Assembly: GCA_021399445.1 (NCBI GenBank)
Contig: JAJTUQ010000002.1
Coordinates: 2,666,001 to 2,730,000 of the forward strand
DNA from: Xylogone sp. PMI_703
Taxonomy: Eukaryota; Ascomycota; Leotiomycetes
DNA length: 64,000 nt
Direction of reading: 5' to 3'
The notes beneath the pieces are model-generated. The model was given only the letters and a program-made list of their open reading frames with translations. It had not been told where the DNA came from and ran no database searches. Below, piece after piece: positions 1 to 10,821 of the stretch. Position 1 is the stretch's first letter; each line of letters opens with the position of its first letter. The position numbers were made by a program, and so were the translations under genes.

Positions 1-1839
1 AAGGGTTTTATTTTTCGTTCACGATGCCCTAGACAAACGCAGGAATAGTTGCAAGTACTATCGTCCCTTAGAGCTCTGACTTTATGGCACGGCCGAGCTA
101 GACCTCCTTACGAGGATAAACAGAGCTGCATGGACTTTGGTGATTTGGGTTGGTGGTATAGTGTGTGCAATCAGCTGAATGAGGTTACTGTATTAACCCT
201 GAGAGGGACAATCACCTCGCTGTTCCCGTCACAGCAACTGCACCAACACATGTCACTAAACACCAGCATTGAATGTTATGGTAAATTGGTGTCTAGGGTC
301 TTCTTTCTGGTGCCAACCTATCCTTCGCAGCTTTCGGTGTCTCCAGGACCACGCACAGAGGCAACTTGAGCATCCTCCTTTCGATTGATCAGTGAGGTAA
401 TCGCGATACAGCGGATAGCGAGGACCGAGCACTTCTATTAGACCAAAACTCATCTCAGCCCGAAAGAATCGGCTGAGCGCAGTTCAATGGAGTAATTCTT
501 CCACAAGATATCTAGAAGCTCCTTGCCACGCTTCATACTTTATTTTTCTGTCGTTCTTGGAAGCATTGACTTCTTCCATCGCAGGTTGCGCATGGCACGG
601 TTCCATGCACGTCATTTCGCCAAAGGTGCAGGAACTGAAGTTATGGATGACCCTCTAAAAAGGACAGCTTGATTCTTGCAATAAAGTACTAGTATCGCTA
701 TGTTCTGAGTATCGTATAATAATGACCAGATTCAATGCAAACAGCAGTAGGCCGATAAAGGAACCGGTTGGGTCGAGCTATCTTAAGGATTGATTTCCCA
801 GATTGCTCTATTGGGTCCAAAGGAGCGACAGCAAAAGTTGCCATAGAGGATGAAATTTCTCTACCTCCAAAAGTCGAGTATGGGCCACAGCGTGCAGAAG
901 ACAAGAGAAGAATTGCCGCGATTCCGCAGACACGTTATGTTTCTGATTAGATTTCGAGAAACGGTGGAGCATGCAAGCAGTGTCGTTGAATCTGCATAAT
1001 GTCTCGCAGGGGTCGAATAAGCCACACTCAGCCAACCAAGCATCAGATGTGCCCCAATTGATGTTGATGTCTTTCCCTTTGAACTGATTTCTCTAGTCAG
1101 CACCTTGCTGTGGCGATGACGTGCAAACGACTTGGGGAAGAGATGGCTTGGTACATATGCGCGGCTGGGTACGTTGTACTGTACCTTCCGGCCACCGACC
1201 TACGCAGACCCTCTTCTCCCCCAAGCCTCCAGCAGTTAAACCTAAGGCGTGCAAGCTCGGTCATTAGAATTCTCGGTTTTTATTGAATGTCTGACTATCA
1301 ATATGGAGAATTGGAGTTCTTAACAGTCGGGTGGTCAGTCCATTAATCAATTATGTTTCTGGATGGCTTCACGGGCGTTGGAGGAGATTCCCAGGGGTAT
1401 GAATCCCATATCCGATATGTCCCAGCATTCTGGAAGCGCACCTGCACACTCATAATTAGCCTACCGCTGCTCCTGGTACCTGTCGATCACTATAGCGATT
1501 AACCTGAGATATGTTAATCAAAAGCGTTGCTCCACTGTTGCTGCAATGACTGATGAGCAAGCCGACGGCACCAACCAACATTGCTACAGAGCCTCGAGGA
1601 ACGAGCTATCACTATCAGAGGAGGTCCGGGAATCCCCTGCCAAGGGATTGCACTACGCTATGAGACTGTTTATCTTTAGAGGGTATATCACATTGTATCT
1701 GCCCACATGTAACTCTGTCCCATTCAAGATTCCTTTACGATCTTTTAAGTTAATACACCATTTCATCCACCTACTTCATATTGCTGCCCGATAGAAGTTC
1801 ACAACCATTGAAGTAATATATACAGTGGGCGCGAGCGGC
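1..1839. other. Upstream gap before the MIF-like gene, no firm gene
   Basis: I see no convincing gene here. The frames are short and interrupted on both strands. A plus-strand ATG frame at 1546-1794 begins with a hydrophilic stretch. It could be a 5' exon joined to the next gene through an acceptor at about 1824 (an AT-rich run ending in ACAG). However, its second half reads like non-coding sequence, so I left it out. A GTACTGTAC motif sits at 1176-1184. Confidence 0.5.
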
Positions 1840-2941
1840 ATGCCGGGATCCATAGATGACCCAGAACTCCATACGGAGAGCATAGACAATTCTGGAACTA
1901 TTGTATCTGAGGAGAGAGATATCATGGTTGATAAATTGCAAATGGGGATTCTCCCCGGTATTGCTCTACCTCCATCTCCGAAAGACAGTCTCGACCTGAA
2001 CAAGTTTCCAACATTATCAACCATTAGCATGCAAGAGCAAGACGATACAGTGGATCTCGATCAGCCCCCCTCGGAAGACACCGTCAGTCGTCCGGAAATA
2101 AAATCCCCCAAGAGACAGGTGTTTGGGAGAAAGAGGGGCAAATCCTGTGCTGAGATACTTACGCCGCGACGAGAACCCGCCGTGACTTCACACGAGCTCG
2201 TGATTTGTCCAAAGGAGAATATCACATCTCCACATGAACGTGTCTTTCAAGGTTCTATCATAATGGCAGATATTAGAACGAATGTCATTGTATGTTCAGC
2301 ACTGTCGATCTTGCTGGAGTCCCGTTAACGCGCTATAGATTAACGATGAGTATACACTCATTCAGCGAATATCCTCCTGTCTCTCTTCTTGTTATCAACG
2401 ACCTGAGTCTTCAATTCTTATTACTGTCACCCATTCAGCTTGCATGGTTCTGGGGGGCAACTATGAGCCTACTTATACCATGAATATCAGTGCACTTCCG
2501 TGTCTCGTACAACGCATCACAAATAAGAGAAATACTCCGATTCTACAAGAAGCAATCAAACACGCCTTAGGAGTTGTACCTCAGAGAGGTATCATTAGAT
2601 TTATCCCTATCCCTGAAGAGAACTATGCAACGAATGGGAGGACCGTAGCAGGAGAATTAGAGGACCTGATTATAGCCACTGCGAAGGATTCCACAGCAAA
2701 CACGGGATCATTGAGAGGCGGTAGAAATGATATAAAAAAATCTAAGAGATCAATGCCTAACCTAAGGCATATGTACCCGCCTCCTGATATTCCACTTCCA
2801 CCTACACCTACGGTTGGTGGTGCTATAATTCCGCCCATCCCTCCTATCCCAGTGGAGAAGAGCCTGATGGATCGGAAAGCAGAAAAAGTACGAAGAGTTG
2901 GAAGAAGGAAGAGTCTCAAAACAATGATTTTTGGTAGATGA
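1840..2941 (+). CDS. MIF-like (macrophage migration inhibitory factor family) protein
   Basis: Exons are 1840-2289 and 2339-2941, with a 49-base GTATGT..ATAG intron, giving about 350 residues. Residues about 142-255 match the MIF/tautomerase fold. They contain a TNV strand, a CYQRPESS turn, the CMVLGGNYEP core strand (compare MAFGGSSEP in MIF), a TNKRN helix start and an RGIIRFIPIPEEN segment typical of fungal MIF-like proteins. Outside the fold there is a Ser/Pro-rich N-terminal extension of about 140 residues and a Pro-rich, basic C-terminal tail (PPIPPIP near 330). Classical MIF uses a free N-terminal proline for keto-enol tautomerase activity. Here the equivalent position is internal and seems to be Ile or Met, so that activity is doubtful. 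The start is the first ATG in frame; an in-frame GTG lies five codons upstream. Whether an upstream 5' exon exists is uncertain. The cellular role is unknown. Confidence 0.82.
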
Positions 2942-4557
2942 AACTAAATGCGTATTATGATAATGTTAATGTAATTAGACTTGATGGGCTCAGATCTTAT
3001 ACCTTCAGCAAGATATGATTGTATGTTAGGACATCCTTAACTTACGCATAGCGCAAGTTAATTATGCGTACAAGTAGACGCAGTGTACGATTTACCTTAG
3101 ATATTCATATAAGAAATGAAATGAATAACCAGCTAGAATATCTCACCCTGCGCATGGCGTGATAAGACAATCCTAATCCTGTACACTACGACCATAAGTA
3201 TTGGCTGCTTCCTAGGGCGGCTTGAGGTGATATCCAGGACATTTGCGAGTCTGCGTGCCTTCATGTCCTCTAAAGAGTTATCAAAATAGGGAAACAGTAT
3301 AGACCTAGACAACAGTGCAAACAAACCCACGTACACTTTATGCGACAATAAATTATGCAAGTAATTGAACACACAAGGAGAGAGGACGTGGAAAGAAGGT
3401 ACGTACATTATTTACGGCAGGCGAAAGTGACCCATTCCGAATACACACCTCAAGCCAATACATCATCACCAACCTCTCCAGATAACATCACAAACACCCC
3501 TACATCACATTTTGCGAACCAGCAATTGATGAACATCTATTAGCTCCCCGAGCAGATATACGTGAAATATCTACGAATTCCAACTTTCTAACTCCGTACG
3601 AACGAAATCCAATCACCTTCTTTTCCTCCACCGCCCTTAACTCGTTTTAGCCCTCGGATTTCCCGTGACAGGGGACTCTGACATGTCAATTTAAACCCCG
3701 TCCCACGGCCCGTGTACCTGCAAGCTTTCAATGAAGATCCCGACGTCGAACCATAGATAAGCAACCTCGAGCCTCATTTTTACTGTCTTACATCGAAAAG
3801 ACACATTCTTCGAAACAGGGAAAGCGCCGCCGCCGCAGTCTTTTGCTGCAAAGACGGGTAAGCACGCTGACAGTCTGTTTGCGTTTGCGATTAAGGATAT
3901 CCAGAAATGGAGGTATGAGCAATTTTCCTTTGCCGAACCCGTTTGCTTATTTGCCTGTTTTCTTTCTTTTCTTCTTTTGAGACACCGTGCATTCTTATTT
4001 GGAGTCGCTATGAGGTTTGGGGGTCCCGTGCATCCTGGTCCTATCAATCTTCTTCCTTACTATCTCTACCACTTCCCGCACGAATCTTTTGCTATCAGCG
4101 TGGATGCATGATGGCTTCATGCCTGGATTAGGTGCGTCAAGGCAACCTGAGCAGCATAAACGGCGTGGTGGATGCTGCTTTCTGTCGCATGCTGAGTCAC
4201 AGGGAACAGGACTATGCACAATTCTTGTTCATAATGCCTTACAAACAACTCTCATAGACAGCTGCTGGGGGCGCCCTGCCCGTTCTAGTTGGAACATGAT
4301 GCTTTATGGGCTTGGTTATATACTCTAATTTGTTGGCCGAAATTTGAGCGGTCAAGAACATTGCTCAAACGGCGGAAGGAACACTGCTTGTATCTGCTGA
4401 TACTGAGTTTAAAGCAATATATTCATTTTTATCCAGTACTAGCTACTTTTTGTTTGCTGCTTTAGAATTTGTATCGTTCGTACTTTTTTGTACTTTCAGA
4501 CCGTTGTTCTCATTGTTCTATTTCTTCATTTTACATTCTTTGTCGTCCGATTCAAAT
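2942..4557. other. Gap between MIF-like gene and GTR2
   Basis: There is no supported gene in this 1.6 kb. The left half is AT-rich and probably holds the 3' UTR of the MIF-like gene. The right half, from about 3600, has pyrimidine-rich runs (for example 3955-3980 and 4500-4545) typical of a fungal promoter and 5' UTR, and should serve the GTR2 gene. Open frames in both directions around 3690-4330 overlap each other and resemble no protein I know. Confidence 0.5.
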
Positions 4558-5841
4558 ATGTCTCTTCCTATCAATAATAGCCAGAAAAAGGCCAAGATGG
4601 GTCATATAGAATGTCAAAATTCTGTACGTTATGCTAGTCTAGCTCAGCTAAGCCTTGAACGTTTCTATACACAGAACCGAATAAATTTGCAACGAGCAGA
4701 TGGAGGGAAGATGCCTGAACTGGCGCCGGGGACGGTTACTAAAGGGAAACCCAGACTTCTTCTAATGGGTCAGAGGAGGTAAGCTGATCTTATATCTTCT
4801 TCTATGGCGGCATTTTTGGCTGATAATGAATAGGAGTGGGAAATCATCGATATCCAGTGTTGTCTTCCATAAAATGCCCCCAAACGAGACGATATTCTTA
4901 GAATCGACACCAAGAATTCAGAAGGATTCGATGCAGTGAGTATAGTTAGAGTATATTTATATAATAATATGACTAACGATTCTCGAAGCTCATTCATGGA
5001 TTTCCAAGTTTGGGATTTTCCTGGACAGCTCGACTTCCTTGACCCCTCTTTCGATGCCGACGCCATCTTCGGTGAGATAGGCGCCTTGATATGGGTCATC
5101 GATGCTCAGGATGAGTTTCTAGAAGCTATTACCAGGCTCAATGCTACTATCCTGAACCTGCAGCCAGTATATCCCAACATAAATATTGAGGTATTCATTC
5201 ACAAAGTCGATGGGTTATCAGACGACTTTCAATTTGACATCCAACGAGAAATTATGCAACGTATTCAGGACGAGCTTTCCGACCACGGTGTTGAAAATGC
5301 TCCTCTCACCTTCCATCTCACATCTATCTACAACCATTCCATATTTGAAGCATTCAGCAAGGTCATCCAGAAACTCATTCCTCATCTTAATATGCTCGAA
5401 GATCTTCTAGCAAATCTTTGCCTCAGTTGTCGCTTCGAGAAAGCCTACCTTTTCGACGTATTATCCAAGATATATGTTGCGACCGACCCGTCTCCTGTAG
5501 ACATGCCATCTTATGAGATCTGTAGTGACTATATCGACGTCATCGTAGACGTCTCGGAGATTTACGGTTGGCCTAGACCTGATGACTATATTGAGAGCCT
5601 GGAAGGGCCTCCATGGAACAAGAAATTAGATGATCAAATAGCATGCCGCAATGCCGAGTGTTGCATTGTGCTAGCGGATCAGAAACGGCCTATCATGCTA
5701 CGAGAGGTCAACAAATATTTGGCGCTCGTAGCAATCATGAAGGAAGGTAGTTATGAGAAAATGCCGTTAGTAACTCTCAACGTTGAGACAGCGGTGAAAG
5801 GCTTAACGGAGGTGTTCGACATTACGAGAATGAGAAGGTGA
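4558..5841 (+). CDS. GTR2: Rag-family GTPase Gtr2 (RagC/D homologue)
   Basis: Exons are 4558-4778, 4834-4935 and 4989-5841, giving about 391 residues. Gtr2 pairs with Gtr1 on the vacuole as part of the EGO (Ragulator-like) complex and signals amino-acid sufficiency to TORC1. Seen in the sequence: a P-loop GQRRSGKSS at residues 71-79, built across the first splice junction; [11 protein letters not shown] at about 114-124, the Gtr2-type G3 region; a G4-like HKVD motif; and a C-terminal roadblock-type half ending in [10 protein letters not shown]. The joined segment [17 protein letters not shown] confirms the second intron. About 60 residues precede the GTPase fold, and in-frame Met codons at 4558 and 4597 both precede it. 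I chose 4558 because it is the first ATG after the pyrimidine-rich leader. The family assignment is secure; the exact start is less so. Confidence 0.93.
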
Positions 5842-6427
5842 AAGATGGCATAGTTTCTGCTGTTTATATCCTCAATTCTAAACGATTAAGTGTACCAGAG
5901 GACAACGACGGGGATGGTTATTGACTGCCGTCTGGCTCCAGGCATTGCCCTTTTGTAATTGTAGCATTCTCACAAGTCTAGTGATGTGGGTCTCGATTTA
6001 ACGCTTAATAGAATCGCGAGGGATGACTGCCTATGTCAGTATCTTCTATGCGCTTACTATTTTCCCATTCCGTACCGCAGCGAAGCAGATCAATAGTTTC
6101 ATGCATAAAATACGAAAGCTCAAGTCCACCTCGTATTTCCTCCAAATCACTATGTATAGTCGCTATAACAATGTCGTATCCGGAGCAATGATTTATCAAA
6201 TATGGGTCCCTTCAGAGATTATTAATCCATAGAAGTCCGGGGTGAGCTTTAGGTTGCTACGCCTTGTAAACGACAACGAGCTTAATAGCTCCGGGAGCTC
6301 CCCCACCTGCAGGACGTCTGCTCCCTCCCAACTTAAAAATTTCCTTTTCCCAACTGACATGCAATTAAAGCCCAGCGTGTACAGTCCCTGATTTCAATTA
6401 TAGAATTTACAATCAAGATTGAAAGCC
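5842..6427. other. Gap between GTR2 and MFS gene
   Basis: This 586-base stretch has no supported gene. It should contain the GTR2 3' end and the MFS promoter. The short frames at 6005-6232 on both strands show no recognisable protein. Confidence 0.5.
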
Positions 6428-8094
6428 ATGGCGGAAATTGGGCTCTCCCCGCTCGATAATCGGCACATTGGGGAGTCTAGTAGTACACGGAACCCGCGCA
6501 CGAGTATCGGCTCACAGAAATCTCGTGCCCAGGAGAACCAGACGGATAATGCATACGAGGTGGAAGCGCAGTTGACGGATGATGAGCTGCGACGCACCCC
6601 CAATGAAGAAGTCGAACAGGCTAGTCTTCCTCGAGCGGATGGTGGAAAGGATGCGTGGCTCTTCTTAGCTGGGTGTTTTATGATTGAGGCATTGGTTTGG
6701 GGTAAGTGATCTGATGGTTTACAGTTATATGATCTATCGATCGTTTTGATTCAAGAATTGTTTGACACGGTTTGTTTTGTTATAACTCTGTGCTGATGGA
6801 CCTCCAATCTCATAGGGTTCCCGTTCTCCTTTGGTGTTTTCCAGGCATACTACACTTCCCTTGATCTATTCAAAGAGCAGTCATCTGGTATTGCTGTCAT
6901 TGGAGTGAGTCTTATTAGGAGAGAGATTATATACATATGTCTTTATTTGCTGATACCCAGTAGACTTCTGCATCTGGTGTTATGTATCTTGGAGCGCCTT
7001 TGATATTTTTCATTCTACATAGCTGGCCCCACCTACGTCGTTACTCTGGAATGGTCGGTCTAGCTATTATTACACTTGCTCTCATCGCTTCCTCCTTCTC
7101 TAACAAAGTCTGGCATCTTATCCTCACGCAAGGAGTTTTATATGCAATTGGCGGCTCTTTACTTTATGCTCCTACAATTCTCTACCTAGATGAATGGTTT
7201 ATTGCGAGAAAAGGATTTGGTAAGTTCTTCAACAAGTATTTGTCCGGAATGTAGCGGCTGACGTAGATTGATTATACAGCGTTTGGAGTAATGTGGGGAG
7301 GAACAGGGGCATCTGGCGTCATAGTGCCTCTTGTCATGTCGTGGGGTCTTGGAAAGTATGGTTTCCGGACGATGCTGAGGGTCTGGGCCTTGACTCTCGT
7401 TATTCTTGCTGGACCACTCAACTTCTATGTGAAGCCTAGAATCCCACTGAATAGCCAAAGCGCAACAGCCCGAAGACGAACATCTTGGGCTTTCCTGAAG
7501 AGACCCGTATTTTTGGCACTCCAAGCCTCGAATATCCTCGAGTCATTCGGATTTTTCATCCCTGGTGTCTATCTACCTTCATACGCCCGTACTTTGGGAA
7601 TGTCAACGCTCGCAGGTTCTTCTTCGATTGTCATGCTCAATGCGACATCCGTGATTGGTCAAGTCGGCCTTGGTTATTTAGTTGATCGTATGCATGTCAC
7701 CACTGTCATCATGATATCGACGGTTGGCGCCACAATATCTGTTTTCCTGCTCTGGGGGTTCTCGGTGAACGTCCCGGTGCTATATATTTTCTCCCTTGCA
7801 TATGGACTTTTTGCTGGGGGATTCACCGCAATTTATACTGGTGTTATCAAAGAGGTGCAAAAACATGACCAGTTAGCAGAGACCGGTACCATTTTTGGTC
7901 TCCTGGCGGCAGGCAGAGGAATTGGAGCTGTATCCTCTGGACCTATCAGTGAAGCTCTACTTGGACCTGAGCCGTGGAAAGGAGTTTCCCAGTTTGGGTA
8001 CGGTTCAGGATATGGCGTTCTAATTGTATTCACTGGCATCTCCGCCATGCTTGGAGGTATTAGCTTCGTCAGCAAAAGGGTAAAATTGATTTGA
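6428..8094 (+). CDS. Major facilitator superfamily transporter, monocarboxylate (MCT/Mch) type
   Basis: Exons are 6428-6701, 6816-6904, 6964-7219 and 7280-8094, giving about 477 residues. The protein has a soluble N-terminus of about 80 residues followed by roughly twelve hydrophobic segments. The first, WGFPFSFGVFQAYYTS, is built across intron 1 and is typical of fungal MCT-like carriers. Further marks are the GVMWGGTGASGV segment across intron 3, a long central loop with basic residues (NSQSATARRRTSWAF), and the C-terminal half from about residue 280 with GYLVDRMHV after its second helix. By family it would move small carboxylates or similar compounds across the plasma or vacuolar membrane; the substrate cannot be read from the sequence. 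The reading frame is intact. An in-frame TTG precedes the ATG, but 6428 is the first ATG. Confidence 0.9.
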
Positions 8095-8405
8095 TTTTGC
8101 AGGAACTGGGGAGTTTGTAAGGGACACCAAAAGTTCAGTATAGATATCCATAGACGATAATCCTCGAATGTTCTTGTTTAGAGTGGAGAGTGTTACCGTC
8201 CATGATTAATTTCCATACGGTTTATTGCTGTCCGTAATGTTGTAAATAGAACGCTAGAAGTATGGGAATACAGCATATGCCGAGTTTATATCTTCTTTTA
8301 GCATGTGTAACTCCAAGCTGCCAGTAGAGAAGAAGACGTCGATGTAACTTAGTAGGATCACAGCCCGGTCGTTTATCCCACTGATATCCGCCTCTAGATG
8401 CAGAG
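8095..8405. other. Convergent 3' region, MFS and NAD(H) kinase genes
   Basis: The two stop codons face each other across 310 bases. I see only AT-rich 3' UTR-like sequence. Confidence 0.5.
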
Positions 8406-9801
8406 TTATTTTCCCAGTTGCTCTCCGCCAAAGGGATAGTTGAATTTTAGCAGTCCGTTCAGACCACCAACCCAACCATCGTCATCGTCTCCTCCCTTGC
8501 GACCTCTCATGATGCAAGGGACGCCACCACTCCACGTAGGTCCCTTTGTGATTCTCTCACCATTTACTCTGACTTCCATGCCAATAAAGACCCCTTGACT
8601 TCTTCTTTTCCCGTCAATGCTGACTTCCATCTCTGCCCCCCTATTCTGTTCGCTAAGTCGCAAGGTAATTGGGGCATTTGCAGGTAGAACAAGAGGTCTA
8701 AACGACAAACTTCTCGGGCAGACTGGCGTCAGTAATAAACTGTCCACTAGTGGGTGAACGATGCTGCCTCCAGAGCTTAGGCTATATGCCGTGCTTCCTG
8801 TGGGTGTGGCGACTATCATACCATCGGCCACAGCTTCCGTCAAGAACCGGCCACCGACGAAAACTTGGATGTAAACTAAATGTGCTTCCTTTCCTCTATG
8901 AATAATTACTTCGTTCATCGCATGGGCATCTCCCAAAGGTTCCGCCCCTTTAGCAGCCCCGTTCACGCGGTTTCCGTCAGCATCGTATATCCCAACATTG
9001 AGCCTATTTCGTAAGAGTATCTTTGAGCTTCGCCTAGGTCCCATCGATTTTCCTCTGATACTCGACCAACCTGTGATTGACCCACCGTTACCGTCGTCGG
9101 TAGACGTCGCAACATGCGGATGCTTCTGATCTTGGACGAGTGGTGAGCCAGCTTCAGCCCCAGACATGTAGACCTCTCGAAATGCTCTTTTGTATTCAGC
9201 GAATTTCCATTCGCTTAGAAATCCAAGAGTTCCCATGCTGAAAGACAGAATTGGAGGCACGTGGAGGGATGTGCTAAATAGTGACGAGGCATGAAGAATG
9301 GTGCCATCGCCGCCTAGTGTTGTGGTCATATCCACCTTTGATAAGAAGTGCTCAGGTGTTGATGTTGTGTAGATTGGAAATGGTAGAAGGTTCTCGACCT
9401 CGCTCCCGACTCTAGGTTCGAATATCAACGAGACATTTTCATAGTTTGAATTGATATGCCTAGAACTGTGTCAGCTATAATAACTAACTTAACAGGGAGT
9501 AGAACGGACTTCGCATATTCTATAACAGCTTCATTTATCTCTGGAGCGCAATCCTTCTTCACTATCAAGACATTTCGAGGTGGTGTTGGCCACTGCAAGG
9601 AAAGCAGATCACTTCCTTTGGACTCTGAAAACCCGTTAGTAGGCTACTTGTCTGGCGCATAATGAATGTACGACAACCTTTATATTTAGGAATAATCCTA
9701 TCTGGGAGAAGTGTTACATCTCTAAGCTCACGCCTGGCTGCTGTACTGGAGAATGCTCGTATGCAAGCTCTATTGGTTTTCCGGAAAGATCTGAAGATCA
9801 T
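8406..9801 (-). CDS. POS5: NAD(H) kinase, mitochondrial Pos5-like
   Basis: Exons, in order of transcription, are 9801-9678, 9624-9510 and 9459-8406, giving about 430 residues. The enzyme phosphorylates NAD(H) with ATP to make NADP(H). Seen in the sequence: LQWPTPPRNVLIVKK at the start of the fold (about residues 48-62); the GGDGT motif at about 129-133; ADGMIVATPTGSTAYS in the second domain; and the terminal segment WVGGLNGLLKFNYPFG usual for fungal members. The first 24 residues (MIFRSFRKTNRACIRAFSST) are basic and hydroxyl-rich with no acid. This looks like a mitochondrial presequence and is why I prefer Pos5 over the cytosolic Utr1/Yef1 type. Both introns have good branch sites or acceptors but unusual donors (GTTGTC and GTCCGT). 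The phases close and the joined protein is continuous. Another ATG lies upstream at 9861, but it is separated from this start by extra residues not needed for targeting. Confidence 0.9.
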
Positions 9802-10821
9802 TGTTGCGGTCTGTATGAAGACGACATACGTACTAGATATAGGAAAGATTATTCTTCTCAAAGAAGTTGATCATAATTCAAACTCGATTAAATGCGGCAG
9901 GTAATTATTTGCTGCTGAAAGATCATGATAGCTTAAAGTGACTTCATGCGCAATTACGATCCCTGCCTCAAAAGTCCGAGACTACTTTTCATATCCCCGC
10001 AAAAACCGCGATAACTCACACATCTCAAAGGTTGATATATTATAAGCAACGAGACTGGAAGACTGACAAATTATACAGTCACATTTACAAAAAGCGGATG
10101 AGTTGTGTTATAGCATAATTTAGTTAATACTTCTTAGTTTATAAGCGTAATATCATTGTAAAATGATAATACCACTTGAGCTGCGAGTGTGAAAGTCCAT
10201 GATCATCTTAACCTTGAGTCATACAGTTTGTGCATTTTTGCATAAATTAAATCTAAAGCAAACTAAATATATGATTCTAGAAGAAAAGCTCTATTCTTTC
10301 TCATAAGTCTATATAATTTAATGAAATTTATTCAAATTTTAACTAACAATCAAGGTGGATGAGTCTTCACGATTTTTGCGGGGATTTGACAAGTGGTCTC
10401 TAGCTTCCGGAGGTCTAGAAGACCTGACGTCGACGGGGCGATAAGCGATAAGCAGGCAGTCGGTATCAAGAAGGGTGACGTCCGGTGCTTACTCGATTCA
10501 GGCAGCGTTCCTGCTTTGTCTACACAGCCTCCTTTGAAGCTCCAAAACAAACTCTATCTTTCAAAATCGTTGAATCTGCCCAAGGTGCGCGAGGGAATGG
10601 CAGCGTTGAAGAGCCATTGAAACCAATTCATAGCCTTGAGAAGCACGATCCAATCTACACATCACACATATCAAGCGCCGTGACCTGTCCCGCCTCATCC
10701 GTTCGTTGCGCATACGATCTTTTGAACCGAGGTGAGACACTAACCGCTGTCCTTTCGGGCCCGCAAAACCAGGAGATCGAGTCCATTTTATTCTGATCTT
10801 TTTCTAGAATACTTGTATACC
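9802..10821. other. Divergent gap, NAD(H) kinase and acyltransferase genes
   Basis: This divergent intergenic region holds the AT-rich inverted-repeat element at 9993-10385, listed separately. The flanks at 9802-9992 and 10386-10821 have ordinary composition, contain no supported gene, and must hold the two promoters. Confidence 0.55.
9993..10385. mobile_element. AT-rich element with terminal inverted repeats (decayed MITE candidate)
   Basis: The ends carry a perfect 13-base inverted repeat: ATCCCCGCAAAAA at 9993-10005 and its reverse complement at 10373-10385. The similarity continues imperfectly inwards to 26 bases, with 22 of 26 matching by eye. Three of the four differences are transitions. 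The pairing stops abruptly outwards on both sides, as expected for element ends. The 340-base interior is strongly AT-rich compared with both flanks and has no coding frame. No clear target-site duplication is visible: a TA on the left would face a TT on the right. AT-enrichment with transition differences fits repeat-induced point mutation, but this is inference from one copy. Confidence 0.5.

Noticed and set aside
768..950. Frame containing KGATAKVAIEDEISLPPKVEYGPQ, faintly like the start of divergent fungal Hsp70-like proteins
   Set aside because: The similarity is from memory, short, and not continued on either side. It is not enough to call a gene or relic.
1546..1794. Possible extra 5' exon for the MIF-like gene
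   Set aside because: A donor (GTATAT near 1682) and acceptor (near 1824) exist, but the joined sequence adds nothing recognisable, and the ATG at 1840 already gives a complete fungal-type MIF-like protein.
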